Assembly (NCBI GenBank): GCA_001029295.1
Contig: LDXJ01000049.1
Coordinates: 25,255 to 89,254, forward strand
DNA length: 64,000 nucleotides
Reading direction: 5' to 3'
Origin: Peptococcaceae bacterium CEB3
Lineage (GTDB): Bacteria; Bacillota; Desulfitobacteriia; Desulfitobacteriales; Desulfitobacteriaceae
Part shown: one piece after another, positions 32,403-39,979 of the stretch
Layout: every line of letters starts with the position of its first letter
Position numbering within the stretch: the first letter of the stretch is position 1
Translations under genes and position numbers: made by a program
Notes under the pieces: generated by a model
Databases searched by the model: none
Told to the model about the DNA's origin: nothing
What the model saw: only the letters and a program-made list of their open reading frames with translations

Positions 32403-34459
32403 TTCACCCGCGCACCTCCCGGAATTTTCGAGCTGACCGTTAAAACCTCGAGCTCCCCTGCGTGGGAAGCAGCCAGGATCATGCCCTGTGACACAATCCC
32501 CCTCAATTTGGCGGGTTTGAGATTGGCAACCACGATCACGTGTTTCCCCACCAGTTCCTCGGGCCGGTAATAGCCCGCGATTCCAGAAACGATCGTCCGT
32601 ACCTCCCCGGCTATTTCTATCTCCAGTTTGAGCAATTTGTCGGTCTTTTCGACTTTTTCGGCTGTCAGCACTCTGGCCACCCGGAAATCCAGGCGGGAAA
32701 ACTCGTCAATGGTAATTTCCTCTTTAATGGCTTCGAAAGCGGGTGCGGACACGGCCGTCTCCTCCCCCGCGGAATTAGCCGCAATTTTAATCTCTTCCAC
32801 CGATCTTCCTCCTAAAGTCAAATCTTTCCCGGGCGCATCCCCGCCCGAACGGCTTGGCGCGTCCCCGCCCGTACGGCTCCCGCCAACAGACCGGGACTGC
32901 TCCTCCACCTCTTCCCGACTCACCCAATCGGACATATCCACCCGGGGGAAAAGCGGCTCACCTTTCTCAACCTTCGTTCCGGGTTTTAAAGCCTGCCAGC
33001 GGGAAAGCCCTTCCCAATCAACCAACTCCGCCTCGGAACTTCCGAGCAGGACCGCAATCCTGGGCGGCAAGCCGGGCATAAATGGGGCGGTAAAAATGGC
33101 AAGCAACCGCACACACTGCGCAAACGTGTTGAGAACATGATCCAGACGCCCCTGTGCTTCCGCCTTTCTGGCCAAGACCCAGGGAGCGGTCTCGTCGACA
33201 TACTTGTTGCAGCGGGCCACAAAACGCCAAATCTGTTCGAGCGCACCCGCCGGATTAAACTCTGCCAGGTCTTCTTCGACCGCCAAGCGGACCTCCGCAA
33301 CCAAATTCTTTAATTCAACCTCCGGAGGACCGTCTTCACCCGGGGCGGGAACCACCCCGTTCCGGTATTTTACGAGCATCGCCAGACTCCGGGAAACGAA
33401 ATTGCCCAAGTCATTGGCCAGATCACTGTTAATCCTTTCCACCAGCTTATCCTCGGCATAGATCCCATCCGTGCCCACCTGCATCTCGCGCAGGAGAAAA
33501 TAACGGATGGCGTCCGAGCCGTAGCGCCGGATAAGCTCAAAGGAATCCTGAACGTTTCCGCGGGACTTGGAAATCTTTCCGCCCTCTTTGCCCAGAAACC
33601 AGCCGTGCCCGTAAACCGCCTTGGGCAGCGGAAGTCCCAAGGCCAACAGGATGATGGGCCAAATCACCGCGTGAAAGCGCACGATATCTTTGCCCATCAG
33701 GTGTAGGTCAGCCGGCCAGTAGTGCCGGTATCTTTCGCCTTCCGGGTACCCTAAAGCGGAAATGTAGTTGATTAAGGCATCCAGCCACACATAGACCACG
33801 TGCTCCCGATCAAACGGAACCTGTATTCCCCAGGGGAAGGTGGTACGGGAAACGCAGAGATCGTCCAAGCCGCCCTCGACAAAACGAATCATTTCATTGC
33901 GCCTGGATAAGGGTTGGATAAACTCCGGGTGCTCCCGGATGTGTTTTAAGAGGGTCTCCTGGTACTTTGACATGCGAAAGAAGTAGCTCTCCTCTTGCAA
34001 AAGCTCCACCTCTCGCCCGCAGTCCGGATTCGGGCAGCGCCCGTTAACCAGCTTGCTTTCCGTCCAGAATGTCTCGCAGGGGGTGCAATACCAACCTTCA
34101 TATTGCGACTTGTAAATATCCCCCTGCTCAAAAAGCTGGGTGAAAATCCGCTGCACCACCCGGTGGTGCCTTTCCTCCGTGGTCCGGATGAAATCATCGT
34201 AGGAAATGTCCAACTGCTGCCAAAGCCTTTGAAAATTCTTCACCACCCCATCCACATAATCCTTGGGATCCGTATGACGTTCCTGGGCGGTACGTACGAT
34301 CTTTTGGGCATTTTCATCCGTTCCGGTCAGGAAAAAAACATCATCTCCCCGCAACCGATGATAACGGGCCAGGGCATCCGCCGCGATGGTAGTGTAGGCC
34401 GTCCCGATATGCGGGTTAGAGTTCGGGTAAAAGATCGGTGTGGTAAGATAAAATTTCAT
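32399..34459 (-). CDS. metG: Methionyl-tRNA synthetase
   Basis: A 686-residue class I synthetase. It has the HIGH-type motif in PNSNPHIGTAY, a zinc knuckle (CTPCETFWTESKL then CPNPDC), the KMSKS variant KISKSRGNV, an anticodon-binding helical domain, and a C-terminal Trbp111 tRNA-binding domain (residues 580-686, DEFSRLDFRVARVL) for dimerisation. The linker between the last two parts (about 520-575) is unusually Gly/Ser/Asp-rich with the duplicated motif SRxGGDAP. The start at 34459 (MKFYLTTPIFY) matches the family but lacks a close ribosome site; a strong GGAGGAGGTG lies about 45 nt upstream. I saw no T-box in the leader. Confidence 0.95.
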   Translation of the reverse strand: MKFYLTTPIFYPNSNPHIGTAYTTIAADALARYHRLRGDDVFFLTGTDENAQKIVRTAQERHTDPKDYVDGVVKNFQRLWQQLDISYDDFIRTTEERHHRVVQRIFTQLFEQGDIYKSQYEGWYCTPCETFWTESKLVNGRCPNPDCGREVELLQEESYFFRMSKYQETLLKHIREHPEFIQPLSRRNEMIRFVEGGLDDLCVSRTTFPWGIQVPFDREHVVYVWLDALINYISALGYPEGERYRHYWPADLHLMGKDIVRFHAVIWPIILLALGLPLPKAVYGHGWFLGKEGGKISKSRGNVQDSFELIRRYGSDAIRYFLLREMQVGTDGIYAEDKLVERINSDLANDLGNFVSRSLAMLVKYRNGVVPAPGEDGPPEVELKNLVAEVRLAVEEDLAEFNPAGALEQIWRFVARCNKYVDETAPWVLARKAEAQGRLDHVLNTFAQCVRLLAIFTAPFMPGLPPRIAVLLGSSEAELVDWEGLSRWQALKPGTKVEKGEPLFPRVDMSDWVSREEVEEQSRSVGGSRTGGDAPSRSGGDAPGKDLTLGGRSVEEIKIAANSAGEETAVSAPAFEAIKEEITIDEFSRLDFRVARVLTAEKVEKTDKLLKLEIEIAGEVRTIVSGIAGYYRPEELVGKHVIVVANLKPAKLRGIVSQGMILAASHAGELEVLTVSSKIPGGARVK

Positions 34460-34594
34460 AAAATATCGGGCGACTTTCGGCAGGAAAAACGCCCACACCT
34501 CCTCCGCGTGATTATGCTTGCCTGGGTTGATCTGTGCCAGTATACCCAGCATTACCCAGTCGCTATACAAAAAACCGTAGTCTGGAAAAACATG

Positions 34595-34623
34595 TTGACT
34601 TTTAATGGAACCGTTGGTATCAT
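34595..34623 (+). promoter_or_regulatory. Sigma-A promoter of abrB
   Basis: -35 TTGACT at 34595..34600, 17-bp spacer and -10 TATCAT at 34618..34623 on the plus strand. Transcription would start near 34630, about 44 nt before the abrB ATG, and directly before the Spo0A box. Confidence 0.7.
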
Positions 34624-34638
34624 AAGGTTGTAGGTTCG

Positions 34639-34645
34639 TGTCGAA
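34639..34645 (+). promoter_or_regulatory. Spo0A box in the abrB leader
   Basis: TGTCGAA matches the Spo0A consensus TGnCGAA. It lies about 10 nt downstream of the predicted start of abrB transcription, the same arrangement by which Spo0A-P represses abrB in B. subtilis. Confidence 0.5.
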
Positions 34646-34673
34646 AGTTGTTGATGAGGAGTGTTGTTGCGTG

Positions 34674-34955
34674 ATGAAATCAACCGGAATCGTGAGAAAG
34701 GTCGATGAGTTAGGCAGGGTCGTACTTCCAATCGAATTGAGAAGGACCCTGGGTATCGACGAAAAAGACGCGCTTGAAATCTATGTCGATCAGGAAAAAA
34801 TCATCCTCAAAAAATATGAGCCGGCTTGTGTTTTTTGTGGTAATGCCAGCGACGTCCAAGTTTTCCACGGGAAAAACGTTTGCCGCGAATGCGCCATTGC
34901 CATGGGCGAATCCATTCGCTTCAACGCGGATACGGAGGACACCGAGGTCATCTAA
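34674..34955 (+). CDS. abrB: AbrB-family transition-state regulator
   Basis: A 93-residue regulator. Residues 1-50 form the AbrB swapped-hairpin domain (MKSTGIVRKVDELGRVVLPI then LRRTLGIDEKDALEIYVDQ). The C-terminal part carries a CxxC-x17-CxxC pair (CVFCGNA and CREC) that may bind zinc, a form common in Clostridia and absent from B. subtilis AbrB. GAGGAG precedes tandem GTG-ATG starts at 34671 and 34674. It is divergent from metG, as in B. subtilis, and has a promoter with a Spo0A box and a terminator of its own. Confidence 0.92.
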   Translation: MKSTGIVRKVDELGRVVLPIELRRTLGIDEKDALEIYVDQEKIILKKYEPACVFCGNASDVQVFHGKNVCRECAIAMGESIRFNADTEDTEVI

Positions 34956-35042
34956 CCTACATAAGCTTATCATCAGGCTCCTCCGGCCGGGAGAATCGGA
35001 CTGTGTGACAGCTGAAGACTGGGCGATTGGGCAATGCTTGCG

Positions 35043-35069
35043 GGAAGGTTGCAATAACCTTCCTTTCTT
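35043..35069 (+). terminator. Intrinsic terminator of abrB
   Basis: GGAAGGTT and AACCTTCC form an 8-bp stem with loop GCAAT, followed by TTTCTT on the plus strand, between abrB and the convergent rsmI gene. Confidence 0.7.
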
Positions 35070-35090
35070 CATGTCTCCCGGCTCGGCTCC

Positions 35091-35927
35091 TCACCTCTTC
35101 CCTGCCAAAACCGCCTGATAGACCTCCCGCTTGGTAATGCCGTAGTCTTTGGCCACTTCCTTCATAGCCTCTTGCGGAGATAATCCCAGAGCCATCCTGG
35201 CCTCAGCTTCCTGCCGCCACTCCGCAGGACCCCCCTGCCGGGCTTCCTGTACATATGGCTCGACAAAAACACAACACTCCCCTCTGGGCGGATTTTCGGA
35301 AAAATCCCCGGCCAAGCTCTTGAGACTTCCCCTGTGCACGGTCTGGTGCACTTTCGTCAGTTCTCGGACCACGGCCGCTTTCCGTTCTCCCAAGGCAGCC
35401 AGCATATCCTTCAGACTCTCCGCCAGACGATGGGGCGCTTCATAAAAGACGAGGGTCACAGGAAAGCGGACGTACTTCTCCAACTCGCGCCTGCGCTCCG
35501 CTGCGGCGGAAGGCAAAAAGCCCACAAAAGCGAAGCGCTCCGCGGGGAGCCCGCTCAGGACGAGACCTGTCAAAGCGGCATTGGCTCCCGGCAAAACATC
35601 CACCGCGATTTGTTCCTCATAGCAGAGAGAGATAATTTCCGCGCCCGGGTCGGATATTCCGGGCATACCCGCGTCGGAGATCAGCGCGATCTGCTGTCCT
35701 GCCCTCAGGTGATCCAGCAAGCTCCGGGCTTTGCCTTTTTCGTTATGTTCGTGGTAACTTGTGAGCGGCGTCTTGATTCCGTAATGTTCAAGCAACTTGC
35801 GGGAGTGGCGGGTGTCCTCTGCCGCTATCAAATCCACCGCCCGCAAAGTATCGAGTACCCGCAGGGTGATGTCCCCCAAATTCCCAATGGGCGTTGCACA
35901 GACAAGAAGCTTCCCTTTCTCCGGCAT
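35091..35927 (-). CDS. rsmI: 16S rRNA (cytidine-1402-2'-O) methyltransferase RsmI
   Basis: A 278-residue SAM-dependent enzyme of the tetrapyrrole-methylase fold. It shows LLVCATPIGNLGDITLRVLD, the family motif AAEDTRHSRKLL, ALISDAGMPGISDPGAEI and VLPGANAALTGLVLSGLP. It 2'-O-methylates C1402 of 16S rRNA. GGAGAG precedes the ATG. It follows yabA with a gap filled by a decamer tandem repeat. The yabA-rsmI-(abrB) order is as in B. subtilis. Confidence 0.95.
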   Translation of the reverse strand: MPEKGKLLVCATPIGNLGDITLRVLDTLRAVDLIAAEDTRHSRKLLEHYGIKTPLTSYHEHNEKGKARSLLDHLRAGQQIALISDAGMPGISDPGAEIISLCYEEQIAVDVLPGANAALTGLVLSGLPAERFAFVGFLPSAAAERRRELEKYVRFPVTLVFYEAPHRLAESLKDMLAALGERKAAVVRELTKVHQTVHRGSLKSLAGDFSENPPRGECCVFVEPYVQEARQGGPAEWRQEAEARMALGLSPQEAMKEVAKDYGITKREVYQAVLAGKR

Positions 35928-35945
35928 TGGCCACTCTCCTCAGGC

Positions 35946-35995
35946 CGTTCTAATTCGTTCTAATTCGTTTTAATTCGCCTTAATTCATTCATTTT
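35946..35995. repeat. Tandem decamer repeat CGTTCTAATT
   Basis: Four near-identical 10-bp units (CGTTCTAATT twice, CGTTTTAATT, CGCCTTAATT) and a fifth degenerate unit fill the gap between yabA and rsmI and touch the yabA stop codon. The unit length equals one helical turn. Confidence 0.75.
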
Positions 35996-36305
35996 AGTCT
36001 CTCCGCAAAAAAGCTCTGCAAAACAGGCAATCACCGTCCTCCAAGGGCTGTCCGAAATGCAGGTGGCAGACGTGAAATCCTTCTTTGTACAATTTCATCA
36101 GGTTTTCGTGTCCGACACCCTGCAGCCGCTCGGCATTGGCTATCACCCGGTTGGTTTCCTGTTCGGGAACGGCGCATAATTCCCGCTTCAGACGGATGTT
36201 CTCCTCCTCCAGCGCCTCAACATAGCGCTTCAGGCGTTCGATTTCATCTTGTAAAGAGCCAAGCCGCTCCTGGACCTCGCTGATGGCCTGAGTCAATTGG
36301 CTCAT
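35994..36305 (-). CDS. yabA: Replication initiation control protein YabA
   Basis: A 103-residue YabA. Residues 1-48 form a leucine-zipper-like coiled coil that tetramerises, and the C-terminal zinc-binding domain has HVCHLHFG and CLFCRAF. YabA binds DnaA and the clamp DnaN and prevents over-initiation of replication. Its ATG overlaps the ricT stop by 4 nt. It is the usual neighbour of ricT and holB. Confidence 0.93.
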   Translation of the reverse strand: MSQLTQAISEVQERLGSLQDEIERLKRYVEALEEENIRLKRELCAVPEQETNRVIANAERLQGVGHENLMKLYKEGFHVCHLHFGQPLEDGDCLFCRAFLRRD

Positions 36306-37306
36306 ACCCGCTCACTCTTTCCTTTCGCCTTTTCCCCTTTCCGGTGAGGGGACTGAGGAGCGGAGACCTGCACGGCGGCAGGGACGGGTGTTTGGGCATC
36401 CGGCTTAAGCTCATGTCTGTCAGTGTGCTTGTCGCCGCGTTTATCCTCCTGCCTGTCGTTGCGCTTATCTTCGCGCTTGTCCTCTCGCTTATCATTGTGC
36501 CTTTCACCATGTTTGTCATTAGCCCGCGTCCTCGGCCCGAAACCGGCCCCGTGGGGAGCCCGCTCCGGCTTCGCCAGGGCGGGACGAACCTCATCCCCTT
36601 CTTCCTCCGCACTGAAATAAGCATCCTGATTGGGAAAATCGCGGGCTGGTTCCTTGTTCCCACAACACCCATAGCACTCGTTTTCGTATTTGAGGCAACA
36701 CATCAGGCGGCCGCAAATGCCGGAAATCTTAGTCGGATTGAGCGAAAGTTTTTGGTCTTTGGCCATCCGGATGGAAACAGGCTCAAAATCCCCCAGGAAC
36801 GAGGCACAGCAAAGTACCCTGCCGCAGGAACCCACCCCGCCCAGCATCTTGGCCTCATCACGTACCCCAATCTGGCGCAGTTCAATCCGGGTGCGAAAAA
36901 CGGCCGCCAGATCCTTGACCAGCTCGCGGAAATCCACCCTGCCTTCCGCCGTAAAAGAAAAAATAATTTTATTTCCGTCAAAAGTATACTCGACATCTAT
37001 CAACTTCATGGGCAGACCGTGGTCCGCAATCTTGCGCAAACAGATTTGGAAGGCATCTTTCTCTTTGGTCCGATTTGCTTCCAGAATCCGTTCGTCCTCG
37101 GCGGTAGCTTTACGGATCACCTGTTTAAGGGGGAGAACCAACTCCTCATCCTCGACCTCGCGCGGGGAGATGACGATTTCCCCGAACTCGACGCCCCTGG
37201 CCGTCTCGACAATCACTTTGTCGGAGGTCGAAAGTTCCAATTCCCCCGGGGAAAAATAATATATCTTGCCCGCGGCTTTGAAACGGACACCCACCACCTC
37301 AACCAC
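36302..37306 (-). CDS. ricT: PSP1-family protein RicT (YaaT) with a charged repeat tail
   Basis: A 334-residue protein. Residues 1-240 are the PSP1/YaaT domain (VEVVGVRFKAAGKIYYFSPG, GARGVEF-like stretch, and the Fe-S-type cysteines in GGVGSCGRVLCCASFL and CGRLMCCLKYENECYGCCG). RicT is part of the Y-complex with RicA and RicF that stimulates RNase Y and phosphorelay. The last 95 residues are low-complexity, built on units like DKREDKR and DKRGDKH, then Pro/Ala. The start GTG 37306 follows AAGGAGG and overlaps holB by 8 bp; the stop overlaps yabA by 4 bp. Confidence 0.93.
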   Translation of the reverse strand: MVEVVGVRFKAAGKIYYFSPGELELSTSDKVIVETARGVEFGEIVISPREVEDEELVLPLKQVIRKATAEDERILEANRTKEKDAFQICLRKIADHGLPMKLIDVEYTFDGNKIIFSFTAEGRVDFRELVKDLAAVFRTRIELRQIGVRDEAKMLGGVGSCGRVLCCASFLGDFEPVSIRMAKDQKLSLNPTKISGICGRLMCCLKYENECYGCCGNKEPARDFPNQDAYFSAEEEGDEVRPALAKPERAPHGAGFGPRTRANDKHGERHNDKREDKREDKRNDRQEDKRGDKHTDRHELKPDAQTPVPAAVQVSAPQSPHRKGEKAKGKSERV

Positions 37307-38177
37307 CCTGAATTCCTCCTTCCCGGAACAGTTCTAAGGCTAAAACTTCCAAAACCAGGCGGGGACTCACCTGCCGCCGGATGTTGTCCAAAGCCCGCCG
37401 AATGGGGGCTAAGCTTGCGGCCAGGGGCCGGCCCTCCCGCAACCCGGCCGTTATCTGGGCGGCCATGACCTGCAAATAGACCACGGCCTGCTCTTTCTCA
37501 AGCGGGAAGAGAGGAAAAAGCTGCAAAAAATCACCTGCCGTAACGGCTTGGCGATAGCGCCCAAGCCAGGACCGGACATTGTCCACCCCCAAGGCCAGAA
37601 TTCGCTCCGCCAAATCAGCCGTGCCGCCACTGAGTCGAAAGGCTTCGGCAGCCTCCTCCTCACTTCCCTCTCCCCGCGACCCGGCCCACTCCGCCAAACC
37701 CGGCGGCGGGAAATAGATGCTTTGGGCCCGGCTGCGGACCGTCGGCAAAAGCCCTTCCTGATTTTGCGCGCTGAGCACAATAACGGTGACCGGCGGCGGC
37801 TCCTCAATGACTTTCAACAAGGCATTGGCGGCCGGAACGGTCAGCAAATCCGCCTCTTCCAGCACAAAGACCTTGAACTTCCCCTCATAGGGTTTGCGGT
37901 AAATTTTCTCCTGCCAAGCCAAAACCTGTTCGATTCCCAGGGATGCCTTCTGTGGCCCCAGGACCGTTACGTCGGGATGATGACCCGAAAGAATCCTGCG
38001 GCAAGCTGAACAGACCTCACAGGGCCTTTCAGCCCGCGGCCCCAAGCAATTCAAAATGCGAGCCACGCGCAAAGCCGCCCTCCGCCTCGTCCCGGCGCTT
38101 CCCCCGTGGAATAACAACAGATGGCTCAACCGGCCTTCATAAACCGCCTTTTCCCAAAAAGCAGCCAGAGGTTCCAT
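37299..38177 (-). CDS. holB: DNA polymerase III subunit delta'
   Basis: A 292-residue clamp-loader subunit. The P-loop position reads FHGGSAGTRRRA, without the Lys of a working Walker A, as expected for delta'. A zinc module (CEVCSACRR), the LLKVIEEPP motif and the sensor-1/arginine-finger region TVRSRAQ are present. It joins delta and DnaX to load the beta clamp. The ATG at 38177 lies directly after the stop of the decarboxylase gene. B. subtilis has tmk, yaaQ and yaaR between these two genes; they are missing here. Confidence 0.93.
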   Translation of the reverse strand: MEPLAAFWEKAVYEGRLSHLLLFHGGSAGTRRRAALRVARILNCLGPRAERPCEVCSACRRILSGHHPDVTVLGPQKASLGIEQVLAWQEKIYRKPYEGKFKVFVLEEADLLTVPAANALLKVIEEPPPVTVIVLSAQNQEGLLPTVRSRAQSIYFPPPGLAEWAGSRGEGSEEEAAEAFRLSGGTADLAERILALGVDNVRSWLGRYRQAVTAGDFLQLFPLFPLEKEQAVVYLQVMAAQITAGLREGRPLAASLAPIRRALDNIRRQVSPRLVLEVLALELFREGGIQGG

Positions 38178-38179
38178 CT

Positions 38180-39598
38180 TTACACCCCGTCCAAAACCCA
38201 AATCTTTTTCTCAGAACAATCGTCCCAGCCTTGCCAGTGAATATCCGGCCGCTTCAGGACCTCCAGAACCGGCGGCGTAATTTCTTCCCCCATAACGATA
38301 AGAGGAATTCCCGGTGGATAAGGAGAAATGCTCTCGGCGGAAATTCGTCCCAAGGCGTCCCTCAAATCGATTGGCTGTTTGGGAGCCAAAAACGCTTCCC
38401 GGGGAGAACAGCGCTGGGGGGGATAGGGCGGCAGAAAAATCGAAGGATCGGTAAACCCGACTCTCGCGGCCGCTTTGAACCCACCCGGGGCCGCTCTTCG
38501 GACCAATACTTGCAAGCCCGTACTCAGGGCCCTGACTTCGTCGGGGCTGTTTCCGATCCCCAAAACGAAGAGAATATTCTCTTCATCCCACAATTCCGGT
38601 TCAATATGAAACTCCTGACGCAGGATCTCGACGCATTCCGGGGCCTTCAACCCTATGGGCCTCGTATTCACCAGGATCTTGGACCAGTCCACCTCTTCTA
38701 TGCCATAGCTCCCGGCATCGGCGCCTGTCAGCAGGCGCAGTCCGCACACCCGCCGCCTCAATAAGTCCACTTCTTCCCGGAGCCTAAGCCAACGCTCCCT
38801 AACCCGGGCAAACTCCGCCGCCCTGGCCAAAGAAGCCATGAGCAGATAACTGGGACTGGAACTTTCCAAGAGCTCAAGAGCCTGACGCACCCGGCTGCGC
38901 TCGATCCGCTGCCCTTGGACGTGCAGGAGCGCCGCTTGGGTAAGAGCACTTAACGTTTTGTGGCTGCTGTGCAGGACAAGATCCGCTCCCAGTTGTAACG
39001 CACTGGCCGGAAAAAAGTCGTGCACATAATGAGCGCCGTGCGCTTGATCGACAAGGACGGGCAGATCCGGAAAATTCCGTTCCCTTTCCTGTAAAAAAAA
39101 GCCCAGATTCATCGTTGTTCCGAAATAACTCGGGTAAGTAAAATGCCAGGCGCTCGTTCCCCGCAGGCGGGACAGGCCCCCCCGGCAGTCCACACCCAGC
39201 GGAAGATTAAAATCCGGATGCACAACTCCGGGCAGATATTCGGGCATCTGTCCGGTCAGAACCAGGGCGGACATCACGGAACGATGAGCCTGCCGCTGGA
39301 TGAGCACTTTCGCCCGGGGCTTGGCCAGAGCCAGAAACATAGCTTGGTTACCCACCGTGGCCCCGTTAACCAGAAAATAGCTCTCCTCGGCACCGAATAT
39401 CTCAGCCACCCGCCTCTGGGCCTGCGCGACAACCCCTTCGGCACAGTGCAGCCGATCCAGCCCGGGCAGTTCCGTCAGATCCCAGCCCGGAAAATCCCAA
39501 TCCGCGAAGAATTCCTTTTTCCCCTTATGCCCGGGAGTATGGAAAGAGCGGTACCCTTGTTCTAGGTAATGTTTCAGTGCTTGATCCAGAGCCGACAC
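38180..39598 (-). CDS. Orn/Lys/Arg decarboxylase family PLP enzyme (YaaO-like)
   Basis: A 472-residue fold-type I PLP enzyme of the short bacterial Lys/Orn/Arg decarboxylase group. Features are FHTPGHKGKKEF near the N-terminus, LVNGATVGNQAMFLAL (cofactor phosphate loop), VDQAHGAHYVHDF (Asp and His), and the Schiff-base Lys in HSSHKTLSALTQ. A C-terminal domain (about 370-470) carries the usual PYPPGIPLIVMGE. YaaO relatives sit in this place in Bacillus but their substrate is unknown; SpeA-type arginine decarboxylase is the nearest known function. GGGGG precedes the GTG at 39598. Confidence 0.9.
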   Translation of the reverse strand: MSALDQALKHYLEQGYRSFHTPGHKGKKEFFADWDFPGWDLTELPGLDRLHCAEGVVAQAQRRVAEIFGAEESYFLVNGATVGNQAMFLALAKPRAKVLIQRQAHRSVMSALVLTGQMPEYLPGVVHPDFNLPLGVDCRGGLSRLRGTSAWHFTYPSYFGTTMNLGFFLQERERNFPDLPVLVDQAHGAHYVHDFFPASALQLGADLVLHSSHKTLSALTQAALLHVQGQRIERSRVRQALELLESSSPSYLLMASLARAAEFARVRERWLRLREEVDLLRRRVCGLRLLTGADAGSYGIEEVDWSKILVNTRPIGLKAPECVEILRQEFHIEPELWDEENILFVLGIGNSPDEVRALSTGLQVLVRRAAPGGFKAAARVGFTDPSIFLPPYPPQRCSPREAFLAPKQPIDLRDALGRISAESISPYPPGIPLIVMGEEITPPVLEVLKRPDIHWQGWDDCSEKKIWVLDGV

Positions 39599-39618
39599 CG
39601 GACTACCCCCTGTCCCGG

Positions 39619-39690
39619 GGAATCACTCCGTTTTGAGGAATCACTCCGTTTTGGGTAATCACTTCGTTTTGAGAACTCACTTTTTTATTT
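39619..39690. repeat. Tandem 18-bp repeat GGAATCACTCCGTTTTGA
   Basis: Three close copies of an 18-bp unit at 39619..39636, 39637..39654 and 39655..39672, plus a decayed fourth, in the gap between gin and the decarboxylase gene. No hairpin potential is apparent. Confidence 0.75.
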
Positions 39691-39711
39691 TATCACAGAT
39701 CGAGTCATATT

Positions 39712-39912
39712 TCATCCGCCGCGCTTCTGTCGCAACGCTTCTTTCAACCCCGCCGCCATCGCCAGGTAAAAGGGCGATCCTATCTCCGCGCTGAGCAAGC
39801 GTTCCTGACACTCCGTGCAAAAGAAGTTTCCGTGGATGCGAAACCCGTCAAACAAACCGTAACGTGGAACCTGGCCGCATTGGCGGCACACCGGATAGAC
39901 CTCTGCTCTCAT
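39712..39912 (-). CDS. gin: Sigma-G inhibitor Gin (CsfB)
   Basis: A 66-residue zinc-finger protein with CRQCGQVPRYGLFDGF and FCTECQERLL, a CxxC/CxxC pair, and a helical C-terminus. Gin holds sigma-G (and sigma-E) inactive until the right stage in the forespore. The start at 39912 follows CGGAGG; a longer frame from 40080 runs back into gerC and is not needed. It lies between the germinant receptor operon and the decarboxylase gene; in B. subtilis csfB is also next to yaaO-tmk, so the place is conserved. Confidence 0.9.
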   Translation of the reverse strand: MRAEVYPVCRQCGQVPRYGLFDGFRIHGNFFCTECQERLLSAEIGSPFYLAMAAGLKEALRQKRGG

Positions 39913-39979
39913 AGCCAACCTCCGCCTCCTGTCCGGTCGGGATCCGTTATCCGGCGGGATCCCGTTTTCTGCTCTTTTT

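Noticed and set aside
32399..34670. T-box riboswitch before metG or serS
   Set aside because: I looked for the T-box core and for a leader with a terminator at metG (34460..34640) and serS (57350..57399). Neither was present.
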